Origin: Terriglobia bacterium
Lineage (GTDB): Bacteria > Acidobacteriota > Terriglobia > Terriglobales > Acidobacteriaceae
Assembly (NCBI GenBank): GCA_020073525.1
Contig: JAIQFA010000011.1
Span: 28,409-92,408, forward strand
DNA length: 64,000 bases
Reading direction: 5' to 3'
Shown: positions 1 to 8,776 of the stretch, in pieces
How the letters are laid out: every line of letters begins with the position of its first letter
Numbering within the stretch: position 1 is the stretch's first letter
The notes under the pieces: model-generated
Told to the model about the DNA's origin: nothing
The model's input: only the letters and a program-made list of their open reading frames with translations
Database searches by the model: none
Position numbers and translations under genes: made by a program

Positions 1-3000
1 CTCCAGTTGAACGGCCGCAACTTCACCCAACTAGTCACATTGGTTCCGGGCGTTACTAATCAGACGGGTCAGGACGAAGGCCAGGTCGGCATTGCGGGCA
101 GCGTGCAATACAGCATCAATGGCGGTCGCGTCGAATACAACAACTGGGAACTCGACGGCGGCGACAACATGGACAACGGCAGCAACACCTCCTTGAACGT
201 CTATCCCAGCCTGGAAGCAATTGCCGAGTTCAAAGTACTGACCTCGAATTACGGCGCGCAGTACGGACGCAGCGGATCCGGAACCGTCGAAGTCGAGACC
301 AAGTCCGGCACCAGCAGTTTTCACGGGAATGCCTACGAGTTTGTGCGCAACGACACCTTCAATGCCAGGAACTACTTCTTGCCCAATGTCCCACCCTACA
401 AGAAGAATGACTTTGGCTACACGATCGGCGGACCGGTATTTATCCCTGGACTTTATAACAACGGCAAGCAGAAGACGTTCTTCTTCTGGTCGCAGGAATG
501 GCGGCGCGACCGCGTGCCGGCAACTTTCAATTCGCCAGTTCCAACGCTGGCAGAGCGCGCGGGCGACTTCAGCGCAGACTGTCCGGCGCCTGATACTCCA
601 GGATGCCCCAATGTCGGCGCGGACCTGACTGGCCTGCAGGCTTTTCAAGACAGTCAACCCGTTGCGCAAGCCTTGCTGGCAACCATCCCATTACCCAACA
701 GCCCCGACGGCACTTCGTTCGTAGGAGTCGCGCCCGAACCAGTTGACTGGCGCGAGGAACTCCTCCGCATCGATCACAACATCAACGACAAGAACAGGTT
801 AACTTTCCGGTATATCCACGATTCGTGGGTCAAGCAGAACTCTGTCCCGCTTTGGACCAACGTTGGAACCTTCCCAACAATCGGCACAAATTTCAAAGGG
901 CCCGGCGTGAGTCTTGTCACTCGCCTGAGTACCACATTCTCGCCGACGCTGCTTAATGAATTTGTGTTCAGTTATACGACCGATCACATTGTTCTCACTG
1001 ACACGGGTGCTTGGCAGCGGCCGCAGGGCTTACCCATCGGCGATCTTTTTGGCGGTAATGGTGGCGGCATCATCCCTGGATTCAACTTGGTTACCAACCT
1101 CTATGGCAATGGCTTCGGAATGGACGCCGGCTACATCCCTAACGGGCCCTATAACGCCAATCCGACCTACACATATCGTGACAATGTCAGCAAGAGCATT
1201 GGCAAACACAACCTCCAATTCGGTGCTTACGTTGTCACTGCCCAGAAGAACGAGTTGGGTGGAGAACTTGGCGCCGGATCGATCCCGGGATATCTAACGT
1301 TCGACGATTCGAACGCCTCCAGCAGCGGGAATGCTTTTGCAGATCTGTTGCTGGGATACATTTCGAGTTTCGGTCAGCAAGACCACCACGTTAAGTACTA
1401 CAACCGCTACAAGATTGTCGAACCCTACTTCCAGGACGACTTCCGAGTCACGAACCGATTAACTCTGAATCTTGGGTTGCGCCTGAGTCTTTTCGGAACA
1501 TACCGTGAGCGCTATCATCAGGCCTTCAACTTCGATCCAAATAAGTACCAGCCCGGCGTAACGACCATCGATCCGACCACTGGGATCGTGTCCAATCTCT
1601 TCATCAACGGGCTGCCCAACGGAATTGTGCAGTGCGGCGTGACCCCTGGTGTCCCGGACAGTTGCATGAAGGGCCACCTCTTTAACCCCGCTCCACGAAT
1701 CGGGTTTGCTTGGGATCCGCAAGGCAACGGCAAAACCGCAATTCGCGGCGGCTATGGCATCTTCTTTGAACACGCCAATGGCAACGAAGGTAACACCGAG
1801 TCGCTGGAGAACTCGCCTCCACTTGCCACTACGGTCCAGCAGAACAACATCGGAGGTGGTGGAGCCTCAGGCTATTCATTGATCGGCAGCGGTTTGGTCG
1901 CGCCTCAATTCCCGCTCAGTGTCGTCGCTATTCCAACTAAGGCTACATGGCCGTATATGCAGCAGTGGCACCTCGATGTCCAGCGGGAGTTCTTAAGAAA
2001 TACCGTGGCCACGATTTCATACGTGGGAAGCAAGGGGACCCATCTCAATCGGCAGACGAACCTTAATCAACTTCACCCCGTGCCCCTGTCGCAGAACCCA
2101 TACGCTCCTGGCGAATTCATGGATACTGACCCCACTTCACCGACATTCAATACGGACTGCAGCACCTTGTCCGTGAATGGGACCGCGGTCACAGGGCAGG
2201 TTGCGACTAACCTTTCAGTGGCCTGCGGCAACAACCCTGATCCCTTCCGCCAATACATCGGCTACGGCGATATCACCCACCTGCAATTTGCGGCTTCCTC
2301 CACCTACCATGCCCTACAAACCTCGGTTCGTCACACCATCGGCGGCCTGCAGCTGAATTTCTCTTACACCTACAGCCATGCCATCGACGACTCGTCCGAC
2401 CGTTACGATTCCGCTTTCAACGATTCGTTCAACCCATCCGCCAACCGGGCCAGCTCAGCTTTCGATCAGCGTCATGTCCTCAACCTAAGCTATGTTTGGG
2501 ATCTTCCGATCTTCAAACAGCCTGGGCTCACGCATAAGATTTTGGGGGGCTGGCAATTCTCCGGCATTACGAGCTTCCAAACGGGCACACCGTATGGAGT
2601 GGCCTTCGCCGCGGATAACGCCGGTGTTGCCAACGGAGTTGGTGCTGCTTCGCGGCCCGATCTGGTCGGTAACCCCAATGCCATTCAGCAAAGTCCTCTG
2701 GACGGCTACAGTCCGCTTTTTGCGAATCCGAACGCTTTTGTTGCTCCGCGCGGATTGACCTTCGGCAACTCCGGCAGAAACTTGCTGCGCAACCCGCGTC
2801 GCACCAATTTCGACATGTCCCTGTTCAAGCACTTCGCGATCAAGGAGCAGGCCGCTTTCGAATTCCGGGCGGAGGCATACAACATCTTTAATCACACCCA
2901 ATGGCTCCCGGTGGCGGGCGATTCGGGCTCGGGTGCGAGCAACAATGCGTCGGGCGATAACACCTTTAGCAGCGATCCCGGTTCTGGATTCCTGCGTACT

Positions 3001-3054
3001 CAGGGAGCGCACAACGCCCGCATCCTGCAACTTGGCTTGAAGTTCATGTTCTAG
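1..3054 (+). CDS. TonB-dependent receptor, Oar-like (5' end outside window)
   Basis: The first visible codons read LQLNGRNFTQLVTLVPGV, the usual start of the plug domain in acidobacterial Oar-type outer-membrane receptors. The signal peptide and carboxypeptidase-regulatory domain must therefore lie before the window. The rest, about 1017 residues, is a plug followed by a long beta-barrel with many Gly/Asn/aromatic strands (for example RLTLNLGLRLSLF, TAIRGGYGIFF). It ends in an aromatic residue (LQLGLKFMF), as outer-membrane barrels do. Such proteins are thought to import large substrates across the outer membrane using TonB energy; the substrate cannot be read from the sequence. The gene converges on the minus-strand transsulfuration gene 73 bases downstream. 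Confidence 0.9.
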   Translation, partial: LQLNGRNFTQLVTLVPGVTNQTGQDEGQVGIAGSVQYSINGGRVEYNNWELDGGDNMDNGSNTSLNVYPSLEAIAEFKVLTSNYGAQYGRSGSGTVEVETKSGTSSFHGNAYEFVRNDTFNARNYFLPNVPPYKKNDFGYTIGGPVFIPGLYNNGKQKTFFFWSQEWRRDRVPATFNSPVPTLAERAGDFSADCPAPDTPGCPNVGADLTGLQAFQDSQPVAQALLATIPLPNSPDGTSFVGVAPEPVDWREELLRIDHNINDKNRLTFRYIHDSWVKQNSVPLWTNVGTFPTIGTNFKGPGVSLVTRLSTTFSPTLLNEFVFSYTTDHIVLTDTGAWQRPQGLPIGDLFGGNGGGIIPGFNLVTNLYGNGFGMDAGYIPNGPYNANPTYTYRDNVSKSIGKHNLQFGAYVVTAQKNELGGELGAGSIPGYLTFDDSNASSSGNAFADLLLGYISSFGQQDHHVKYYNRYKIVEPYFQDDFRVTNRLTLNLGLRLSLFGTYRERYHQAFNFDPNKYQPGVTTIDPTTGIVSNLFINGLPNGIVQCGVTPGVPDSCMKGHLFNPAPRIGFAWDPQGNGKTAIRGGYGIFFEHANGNEGNTESLENSPPLATTVQQNNIGGGGASGYSLIGSGLVAPQFPLSVVAIPTKATWPYMQQWHLDVQREFLRNTVATISYVGSKGTHLNRQTNLNQLHPVPLSQNPYAPGEFMDTDPTSPTFNTDCSTLSVNGTAVTGQVATNLSVACGNNPDPFRQYIGYGDITHLQFAASSTYHALQTSVRHTIGGLQLNFSYTYSHAIDDSSDRYDSAFNDSFNPSANRASSAFDQRHVLNLSYVWDLPIFKQPGLTHKILGGWQFSGITSFQTGTPYGVAFAADNAGVANGVGAASRPDLVGNPNAIQQSPLDGYSPLFANPNAFVAPRGLTFGNSGRNLLRNPRRTNFDMSLFKHFAIKEQAAFEFRAEAYNIFNHTQWLPVAGDSGSGASNNASGDNTFSSDPGSGFLRTQGAHNARILQLGLKFMF

Positions 3055-3127
3055 CGGAAACCAAGGCGCCCCACACGTCGCGCCTGTTGTGATGAGTGGG
3101 ATTCGCTGCTGTACACTGACTAACCCG

Positions 3128-4333
3128 TTAGTCCGCCGCGCCCACGCGCACGCGCTCCCGGCTGAGCACGCTCAGCCCTTTCTCCAGGTCGGACATCAGA
3201 TCCTCGACGTGTTCAACGCCGACCGACAGCCGGATCATCTGCTCCGTCACGCCCATTTTTTGCAGCACCGCCGGATCGATCAGGTAATGCGAGGTCAGCA
3301 CCGGGATGGTCACCAGCGAGTCCACTCCGCCCAGACTGGGTGCTAGGGTAAACAGATTCAGCGCCTCGGCCACGCGGCAAGCGTCGGCGCCGCTGCCCTC
3401 TACCTCGAAGCTCAGAACGCCGCCCGCGCCTGCCATCTGTTTCTTCGCGATCGCGTAGTCGGGATGTTCCTTCAGCATGGGATAGTGCACCCGCGTCACC
3501 TTGGGATGCCGGCTTAGGAACTCGGCAAGCCGCAAGGCGTTTTCGTTCTGCCGCTGCACCCGGACGGCCAGCGTCTTGATCCCGCGCAGCAGCAGAAACG
3601 CCGCATGCGGATCCATGCAGCCGCCAAGCGTGGTGCGCGAGTGATGGATCTGCTCAATCAAATCGCGTCGCCCCGCTGCAATGCCACACATAATGTCAGA
3701 ATGTCCGCCAAAATACTTCGTCCCGGAATGCAGCACCAGGTCGATGCCCCACTCCGCGGGACGGCAATTGATTGGCGTGGCAAAAGTCGAATCAATGGTC
3801 GTGATCAGTTCGTGCTTGCGCGCCAGGGCCGCGATCTTTTCGAGATCGACGACCCGCACCGTCGGATTCGTAGGCGACTCGATGTGCAGGAGCTTCGTAT
3901 TGGGCCGTATCGCTCTCTCGTGCTGCTCGATGTCGTTGGTGTCGACGAACGTGGTTTCGACTCCCAGCTTCGGCAGCCACTGCGACAGGAACTTGATTAC
4001 CCCGCCATAAATATCGCGCTGCGCCACGATATGGTCGCCTGCCTTGACCAGCGCCAGAATCGACGTCGTGATCGCGGCCATTCCCGAAGAGAACAACAAC
4101 GCCGCGTCCGCGCCCTCCAATTCGGCGATGGCATTCTCCGGGACCGTATTTGTGGCATTGCCGTAGCGCGTGTAGTAGCGGTCCGTAGGAGTGGCGCGCA
4201 CCTGCTCCTGCATGTCCGTGACCTCGAAAGTCGAAGTCTGATAGATCGGCGTGGAGAGCGGCCCGTTCTTCTTGACCAGGCTCGTGCCGCCGCGTACCGC
4301 TTCCGTTTCCTGGCGGAACTCGTGTTTCTTCAT
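3128..4333 (-). CDS. metB: Cystathionine gamma-synthase/lyase-type PLP enzyme
   Basis: A 401-residue Cys/Met-metabolism PLP enzyme of usual family length. The PLP lysine is Lys206 in SGTKYFGGHSD, preceded by IDSTFATP and the ESPTNPT segment. Members make cystathionine from an activated homoserine and cysteine, split cystathionine, or degrade methionine; the sequence alone does not settle which. The start is the ATG at 4333 (MKKHEFRQETEAV) because a good AGGAG site lies just upstream. The frame stays open further upstream but runs through a palindromic repeat and the end of ilvE. It shares its strand with ilvE, 86 bases away, and could be co-transcribed. Confidence 0.88.
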   Translation of the reverse strand: MKKHEFRQETEAVRGGTSLVKKNGPLSTPIYQTSTFEVTDMQEQVRATPTDRYYTRYGNATNTVPENAIAELEGADAALLFSSGMAAITTSILALVKAGDHIVAQRDIYGGVIKFLSQWLPKLGVETTFVDTNDIEQHERAIRPNTKLLHIESPTNPTVRVVDLEKIAALARKHELITTIDSTFATPINCRPAEWGIDLVLHSGTKYFGGHSDIMCGIAAGRRDLIEQIHHSRTTLGGCMDPHAAFLLLRGIKTLAVRVQRQNENALRLAEFLSRHPKVTRVHYPMLKEHPDYAIAKKQMAGAGGVLSFEVEGSGADACRVAEALNLFTLAPSLGGVDSLVTIPVLTSHYLIDPAVLQKMGVTEQMIRLSVGVEHVEDLMSDLEKGLSVLSRERVRVGAAD

Positions 4334-4346
4334 CTCGAATCTCCTA

Positions 4347-4410
4347 TAGAGACGCGGCTTGCCGCGTCTCCCGCCGCGGACAGACAAGACGGGGCAAGCC
4401 CCGTCTCTAC
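4347..4410. repeat. GC-rich paired-palindrome repeat, family A copy 1
   Basis: Two adjacent hairpins: a GAGACGCGGC/GCCGCGTCTC palindrome followed by a GACGGGGC/GCCCCGTC palindrome. The same arrangement recurs at 38681-38754. It lies between ilvE and the metB-like gene and may act as an mRNA-stabilising or terminating hairpin. Confidence 0.8.
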
Positions 4411-4419
4411 ACGAAAGTG

Positions 4420-5361
4420 CTAGCTTCGCACTGCCGCAGCATTTAGTGCTGGCACCGGCGCCAGCCACTCCGCCGACCTCGCATGCTTTCCACTCACCAG
4501 CTTGTCGAACTCGTGCTGCAAAGCGCGTGTAACAGGGCCAGCTTTGCCATCGCCGATGACGCGGAAATCGATTTCGCGCAGCGCCACAACCTCCGCCGCC
4601 GTGCCGCACACAAAAACTTCGTCGGCAATATAGAGCTGGTCGCGCGAGATGGGTTCCTCGACCACGGAGTAGCCGAGATCCCGAGCCAGTGTGATCAAAC
4701 TGTCACGAGTGATCCCCTCCAGAATGCCCGCCCGCGGCGTGGTGTAGATGATTTTGTTGCGCACGGTAAAGAGATTTTCTCCGGTGCACTCCGCCACATA
4801 TCCATCCGGCCCCAGCATGATTGCCTCATCGAAACCGGCGCGCTGCGACTCAGTCTTTGCCAGAATCGAGCTCACATAATTTCCCGAGACCTTGGCTTTT
4901 GTCATCATGATGTTCGGGTGCAGCCGCGTGAACGACGCAATATTGGCGCGGATGCCGCGCTCCTTCGCCTCGGCGCCAAGAAAATTCTTCCACTCCCATA
5001 CGGCCACTACGAAGCGCGGCCGCCCGGCCTCGACGGTCATTGACATCGCGCCGTCCAGGTAAATCATGGGACGAATGTAGCACGCGGAAAATTCGTTCGC
5101 GGTAATCGTCTGATTAATAGCCATCCTCACTTGCTCGGCAGTAACAGGCAGGTCGCGAAAGCCAACGATATGGGCTGAATCAAGCAACCGGTCCACGTGT
5201 TCGTTCATGCGAAACACGGCCGGACCTTTGTCGGTCGAGTAGCAGCGGATGCCTTCGAACACGCTGAAGCCGAATTGCATTCCGGCACTCAGAAACGGGA
5301 CCATGCCTTCACTGGCGGGTCTCAAAGAATCGTCGATCCAAATGTAACGGGCGGCTGACAT
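4420..5361 (-). CDS. ilvE: Branched-chain amino-acid aminotransferase
   Basis: A 313-residue fold-type IV PLP aminotransferase. It shows the family's EGIRCY segment (residues 36-41), the PLP lysine Lys157 in AKVSGNYVSS, and the ECTGENLF and GITRDS segments around the cofactor. It would carry out the last step of valine, leucine and isoleucine synthesis in the cytoplasm, using glutamate as amino donor. The ATG at 5361 has an AAGGAC ribosome site about 6 bases upstream. It lies upstream of the metB-like gene on the same strand, and its promoter would sit in the 187-base divergent gap shared with the SDR gene. Length and motifs are typical. Confidence 0.92.
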   Translation of the reverse strand: MSAARYIWIDDSLRPASEGMVPFLSAGMQFGFSVFEGIRCYSTDKGPAVFRMNEHVDRLLDSAHIVGFRDLPVTAEQVRMAINQTITANEFSACYIRPMIYLDGAMSMTVEAGRPRFVVAVWEWKNFLGAEAKERGIRANIASFTRLHPNIMMTKAKVSGNYVSSILAKTESQRAGFDEAIMLGPDGYVAECTGENLFTVRNKIIYTTPRAGILEGITRDSLITLARDLGYSVVEEPISRDQLYIADEVFVCGTAAEVVALREIDFRVIGDGKAGPVTRALQHEFDKLVSGKHARSAEWLAPVPALNAAAVRS

Positions 5362-5510
5362 ATTGTCCTTGGTCTAGCTGGGATGGTCGAACTGGTTAAC
5401 TTAAGATTACCTGCCCTGCCAAGTCGCGGCAAGGCACAACTTCGCGCGATTTGAGCGAACTCTACGCTGAACACGTGTCCATAAGACACGTCAGTCAAGG
5501 CATCTCGCGC

Positions 5511-5551
5511 GAGACACAGCCGCTCGCAGACTTTATAATGGCGCGCTTATG
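5511..5551 (+). promoter_or_regulatory. Predicted promoter giving a leaderless SDR transcript
   Basis: A perfect TATAAT lies at 5534-5539 with a weak -35 (GAGACA, 5511-5516) 17 bases upstream. The ATG of the next gene begins only 10 bases after the -10, where transcription would start, and no Shine-Dalgarno fits in between. Inferred from sequence only. Confidence 0.5.
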
Positions 5552-6337
5552 GAAACCGGACTTAAGAATCGTGTTGCTATCGTTGCCGCATCCAGCCAGG
5601 GACTTGGGCGTGCCACTGCCGAGGCCTTCGCCGCCGAAGGTTGCCGCTTGGCTATCTGTGCGCGCAACCGGGAGACGATCAACGTAGTCGCCGAAAAGGT
5701 TCGCCGAGAGCACAAAGTGGAGGTTCTTGCCGAGCCGTTCGATGTCACCGACGCGGCCGCTGTCCGCGACTTCGTGAATGCCGTAGTTCAGAAATTTGGC
5801 AGCGCCGATATCTGTGTGACCAACGCCGGAGGCCCTCCCGCCAAAGGTTTTCTCGCAACCACGATCGACGAGTGGAAACGTGCTGTCGATGTGAACTTCA
5901 TGAGCGCCGTCTATTTCGCGCACCAGGTCATCCCGCACATGCAGAAGAAAAAATGGGGACGAATTATCACCATCACATCCATCACCACCAAGCAGCCGGT
6001 GGCCGACCTCGTCTATTCCAATGCGGTGCGGGCTGCGGTGGTCGGATTGGTCAAGAGCCTCGCCAATGAGTTCGGCAAAGACGGCATCCTCGTCAACAAT
6101 GTCGGCCCGGGCTTCACCGCCACCGACCGCCTGAAGGAACTCGCGCATGTGCGTTCCGCCACACTTGGCAAAAGCGAGAAAGAAATATTCGAAGGCTGGG
6201 CGGCCGACACTGCCCTGAAGCGTCTGGGCGAACCGCGCGAGCTTGCCGATACCATTGTCTGGCTCGCCAGCGAGCGCGCCTCCTATATTACTGGCCAGAC
6301 CATCCTTGTCGACGGCGGTCTGTATAAAGGGTTGTAG
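5549..6337 (+). CDS. SDR-family oxidoreductase, atypical active site
   Basis: A 262-residue Rossmann-fold short-chain dehydrogenase/reductase, FabG-like. It has a nucleotide-binding turn at SSQGLGRA (residues 15-22), the NAGG motif at 92-95, a catalytic-type serine near 144, and the C-terminal ITGQTILVDGG strand typical of the family. The usual YxxxK is altered: Tyr156 is present but position 160 is Val (YSNAV). Similar lysine-less SDRs with an S/YN-x-x-R segment are known, so it may be a divergent enzyme rather than a dead one. The substrate is unknown. The start is fixed by a TATAAT box 10 bases upstream. The cupin gene follows after 19 bases. Confidence 0.88.
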   Translation: METGLKNRVAIVAASSQGLGRATAEAFAAEGCRLAICARNRETINVVAEKVRREHKVEVLAEPFDVTDAAAVRDFVNAVVQKFGSADICVTNAGGPPAKGFLATTIDEWKRAVDVNFMSAVYFAHQVIPHMQKKKWGRIITITSITTKQPVADLVYSNAVRAAVVGLVKSLANEFGKDGILVNNVGPGFTATDRLKELAHVRSATLGKSEKEIFEGWAADTALKRLGEPRELADTIVWLASERASYITGQTILVDGGLYKGL

Positions 6338-6356
6338 TATTGTTCATTGAGACACC

Positions 6357-6818
6357 ATGAAAAAGAAAAAATCGAAAGCACAAGAAAAGAGTGCGGCCGG
6401 CAAGAAGACGCGGCCCGCCAGTAAAGTTGCTCTTAGAGACACAGTCGCAAAAGGCAAGCCTCGGCCAGCCCAGTTGCGCCATGTGGCTTGGAAGTCAATT
6501 GACGTCGAACCCTTAAATCCTCTCCTTGGGCTGCACTTCGTGGTTGGGCAAAACATCATGCTAGCCCGCGTCCTTTTGAAAAAAGGATGTATCGTGCCCG
6601 AACACAGCCATCCCAATGAGCAAGTCACGTTCATTGCGGAAGGAGCGCTGAAGTTCTGGATCGACGGCAAGGAGATTGTGGTGAATTCGGGAGAAGTGCT
6701 GACGATCCCGCCGAACATGCCGCACAAGGCCGAGGCCCTCGAAGACACGGTGGATTTCGACGTCTTCAACCCGCCCCGCGCCGACTGGATGAATAAGACG
6801 AACTCGTACCTGCGGTAA
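6357..6818 (+). CDS. Small cupin-domain protein with Lys-rich N-terminus
   Basis: A 153-residue protein. The first 40 residues are basic and disordered-looking (MKKKKSKAQEKSAAGKKTR). A single conserved beta-barrel cupin follows, with motif 1 EHSHPNEQVTFIAEG (two His and a Glu/Gln as likely metal ligands) and motif 2 IPPNMPHKAEAL. There is no signal peptide. Single-domain cupins range from sugar isomerases to dioxygenases and sensors, so no reaction is assigned. It lies 19 bases after the SDR gene and is probably co-transcribed with it. The basic tail is unusual for the family and could bind nucleic acid or be a start-site artefact. Confidence 0.82.
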   Translation: MKKKKSKAQEKSAAGKKTRPASKVALRDTVAKGKPRPAQLRHVAWKSIDVEPLNPLLGLHFVVGQNIMLARVLLKKGCIVPEHSHPNEQVTFIAEGALKFWIDGKEIVVNSGEVLTIPPNMPHKAEALEDTVDFDVFNPPRADWMNKTNSYLR

Positions 6819-6823
6819 AGCAA

Positions 6824-6850
6824 GTGTGGCGCGGGCGCCCCCGCCCGCGT
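6824..6850. repeat. Short hairpin repeat, family B
   Basis: A GCGGGCG/CGCCCGC palindrome just after the cupin stop. Related copies lie at 16219-16246 and 17600-17628, all immediately beside gene ends. Possibly a transcript-end hairpin. Confidence 0.65.
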
Positions 6851-6960
6851 AGCAGCGTCCGAGAATTCAGGTGCTAATCCAAGCCGCGCCAGCACAGCCG
6901 TGCCGTATCATGTCAATGGACGAGCGAGTGTAGTCGCTGCCATCACCGGATCATAAACCC

Positions 6961-8322
6961 TTGTCGACGACTCAAACCGCCGAAACCGTTTCCCGCTTGC
7001 GTTGTATCGCATGCGCCGCCACTCCAGATTCCGCCGCTCAAGATTTTCGCTGCACGTTGTGTGGCGACCTGCTGGAATTCTTTTTCCCGGGATGGACCTC
7101 CACCCCGCCAGCCGCCGATCCCGCAGCGCTGAAGTCCCTATGGTTAAGCCGCTGCACCTCCCGCGACGCCCTTGATCAGAGCGGAGTCTGGCGCTTTCGC
7201 GAATTTCTGCCGCACATTCCCGCCGAACATGCCATTACTTTGCGCGAAGGAAACACGCCGCTCTACCGCCTGCCGCGCTGTGCGCGTGCGACCGGAATCG
7301 AGAATCTCCAGGCCAAGCACCAGGGTATGAACCCGACTGCATCGTTCAAAGACACGGGCATGACCTTCGCCGCTTCGTCCGCGCACCAGGGGAAATTCAA
7401 GTGGGTAGCCTGCGCCTCCACCGGCAACACTTCGGCTTCCATGGCCGCTTATGCCGCGCGCGGCAATATGCATAGCCTGGTGCTGATCCCTGAGGGCAAG
7501 ATTTCCTGGGGCAAGCTCTCGCAATCACTCGACTACGGAGCTCTCACCTGCCAACTGCGAACCGATTTTGACGGATGCGTCCGCATCCTCAATGAACTCG
7601 TTCGCCAGAAGCCGGTCTACCTCCTGAATTCGGTGAATCCCTATCGCATCGAAGGCCAGAAGACGGCCGCCATCGAACTGCTCGAACAACTCGCATGGGA
7701 GCCGCCGGACCACATCATTGTCCCCGGAGGCAATCTGGGCAACAGTTCCGCCATCGGCAAGGCGCTTCTCGAAATGCGTGACCTCAAACTGATCTGGCGC
7801 CTGCCGAAGCTTTCCATTATCCAGGCGCAAGGCGCGAATCCCTTCTACCGCAGCGTGCGCGAGTTCGGCGGAAAGAAGCTCGAGGCGATGACCGCCGATA
7901 CAATGGCAACGGCCATCCGCATCGGCAACCCGGCATCGTGGAAGAAAGCCTTGCGTGTCCTTCAGGCCACCGGAGGTGAGGTCGAACAAGTCACAGAAGT
8001 CGAAATTGCCGCAGCCAAAGCCGAAATCGGCGCCGACGGCATCGGTTGCGAACCCGCCTCCGCCGTCACTCTGGCCGGACTGAAGAAGCTGCGACGGAGT
8101 GGATTCGTCAAACTCGGCGAGTCCGTCGTCCTGATTCTGACCGGCCATCTGCTCAAGGATCCCGATTTCACCATCAAGTTCCATCGCGGCGATTTGTTTA
8201 CCGGGACGCCCCAGGAAACCGAGGCCGCCCAGACAAAACCCCTCCAGCGTGCCCCGGTTGTGCTCGATGCGAATTTGGGCGCCGTCATTGCCGCCCTCGA
8301 CGCGGCCGAGAGAAATTCGTAA
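6961..8322 (+). CDS. thrC: Threonine synthase
   Basis: A 453-residue fold-type II PLP enzyme that turns O-phosphohomoserine into threonine. An N-terminal zinc-ribbon-like segment has Cys15, Cys18, Cys31 and Cys34 (CIAC, CTLC). The PLP lysine is Lys130 in NPTASFKDTGM, and PGGNLGN supplies the phosphate-binding loop. A stop at 6931 limits the N-terminus; the likely start is TTG at 6961, with no clear ribosome site, so the true start is uncertain. It lies upstream of thrB with a 61-aa gene between them, consistent with a threonine branch whose aspartate-kinase and homoserine-dehydrogenase genes are elsewhere. Confidence 0.92.
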   Translation: MSTTQTAETVSRLRCIACAATPDSAAQDFRCTLCGDLLEFFFPGWTSTPPAADPAALKSLWLSRCTSRDALDQSGVWRFREFLPHIPAEHAITLREGNTPLYRLPRCARATGIENLQAKHQGMNPTASFKDTGMTFAASSAHQGKFKWVACASTGNTSASMAAYAARGNMHSLVLIPEGKISWGKLSQSLDYGALTCQLRTDFDGCVRILNELVRQKPVYLLNSVNPYRIEGQKTAAIELLEQLAWEPPDHIIVPGGNLGNSSAIGKALLEMRDLKLIWRLPKLSIIQAQGANPFYRSVREFGGKKLEAMTADTMATAIRIGNPASWKKALRVLQATGGEVEQVTEVEIAAAKAEIGADGIGCEPASAVTLAGLKKLRRSGFVKLGESVVLILTGHLLKDPDFTIKFHRGDLFTGTPQETEAAQTKPLQRAPVVLDANLGAVIAALDAAERNS

Positions 8323-8387
8323 CAAGGTGCGTGACAAAGTACGATTGCCGAACTAGAGTACTGTCGTCATATTTTCGGAGGTAGTAA

Positions 8388-8573
8388 ATGGCCAAAACCA
8401 AGAACACTGATGTCTATAAGGGCATATGGCTTCTGACCCCTCCAAGCGGCAAGGAACCCTACAAAGCCCGCTTACAGTGGAAGCGGTTTTACGGACCGAA
8501 TGATGAGAGATTCGGCCTTTTCAAGATCCTCCCCATCCGCAGGGCGAAAAGAGCGAAGAAGTCCGTCGCCTGA
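8388..8573 (+). CDS. Conserved-looking 61-aa hypothetical protein
   Basis: A small basic protein (MAKTKNTDVYKGIWLL...) with several aromatic residues and a C-terminal Arg/Lys cluster (RRAKRAKK). It has no signal peptide or membrane segment. A very strong ribosome site (GGAGG, 8 bases before the ATG) supports real translation. It sits between threonine synthase and homoserine kinase on the same strand. I do not recognise the family. The basic tail suggests nucleic-acid or ribosome contact, which is only a guess. Confidence 0.65.
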   Translation: MAKTKNTDVYKGIWLLTPPSGKEPYKARLQWKRFYGPNDERFGLFKILPIRRAKRAKKSVA

Positions 8574-8776
8574 TTTCTGTCCGGCCTTTGCTGTGGCTCC
8601 TGCCGCTGTCGCCTCTGCAGAAATTCGTAGCAGTTCGCCGCGAACTCGTGTATAAAACACAGTTCCACTGTGCGCGCCGACGGTTCGGGATTTCGGTTCG
8701 GCCATATCTGGCTAAAGCCTTTCATTTCTATTGTTTCGGGCCAATTTCAGCGGCCGGGGAGCTTGCTTCTTAAACT

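Noticed and set aside
4334..4609. N-terminal extension of the metB-like gene
   Set aside because: It passes through a repeat and the end of ilvE; a good ribosome site marks ATG 4333.
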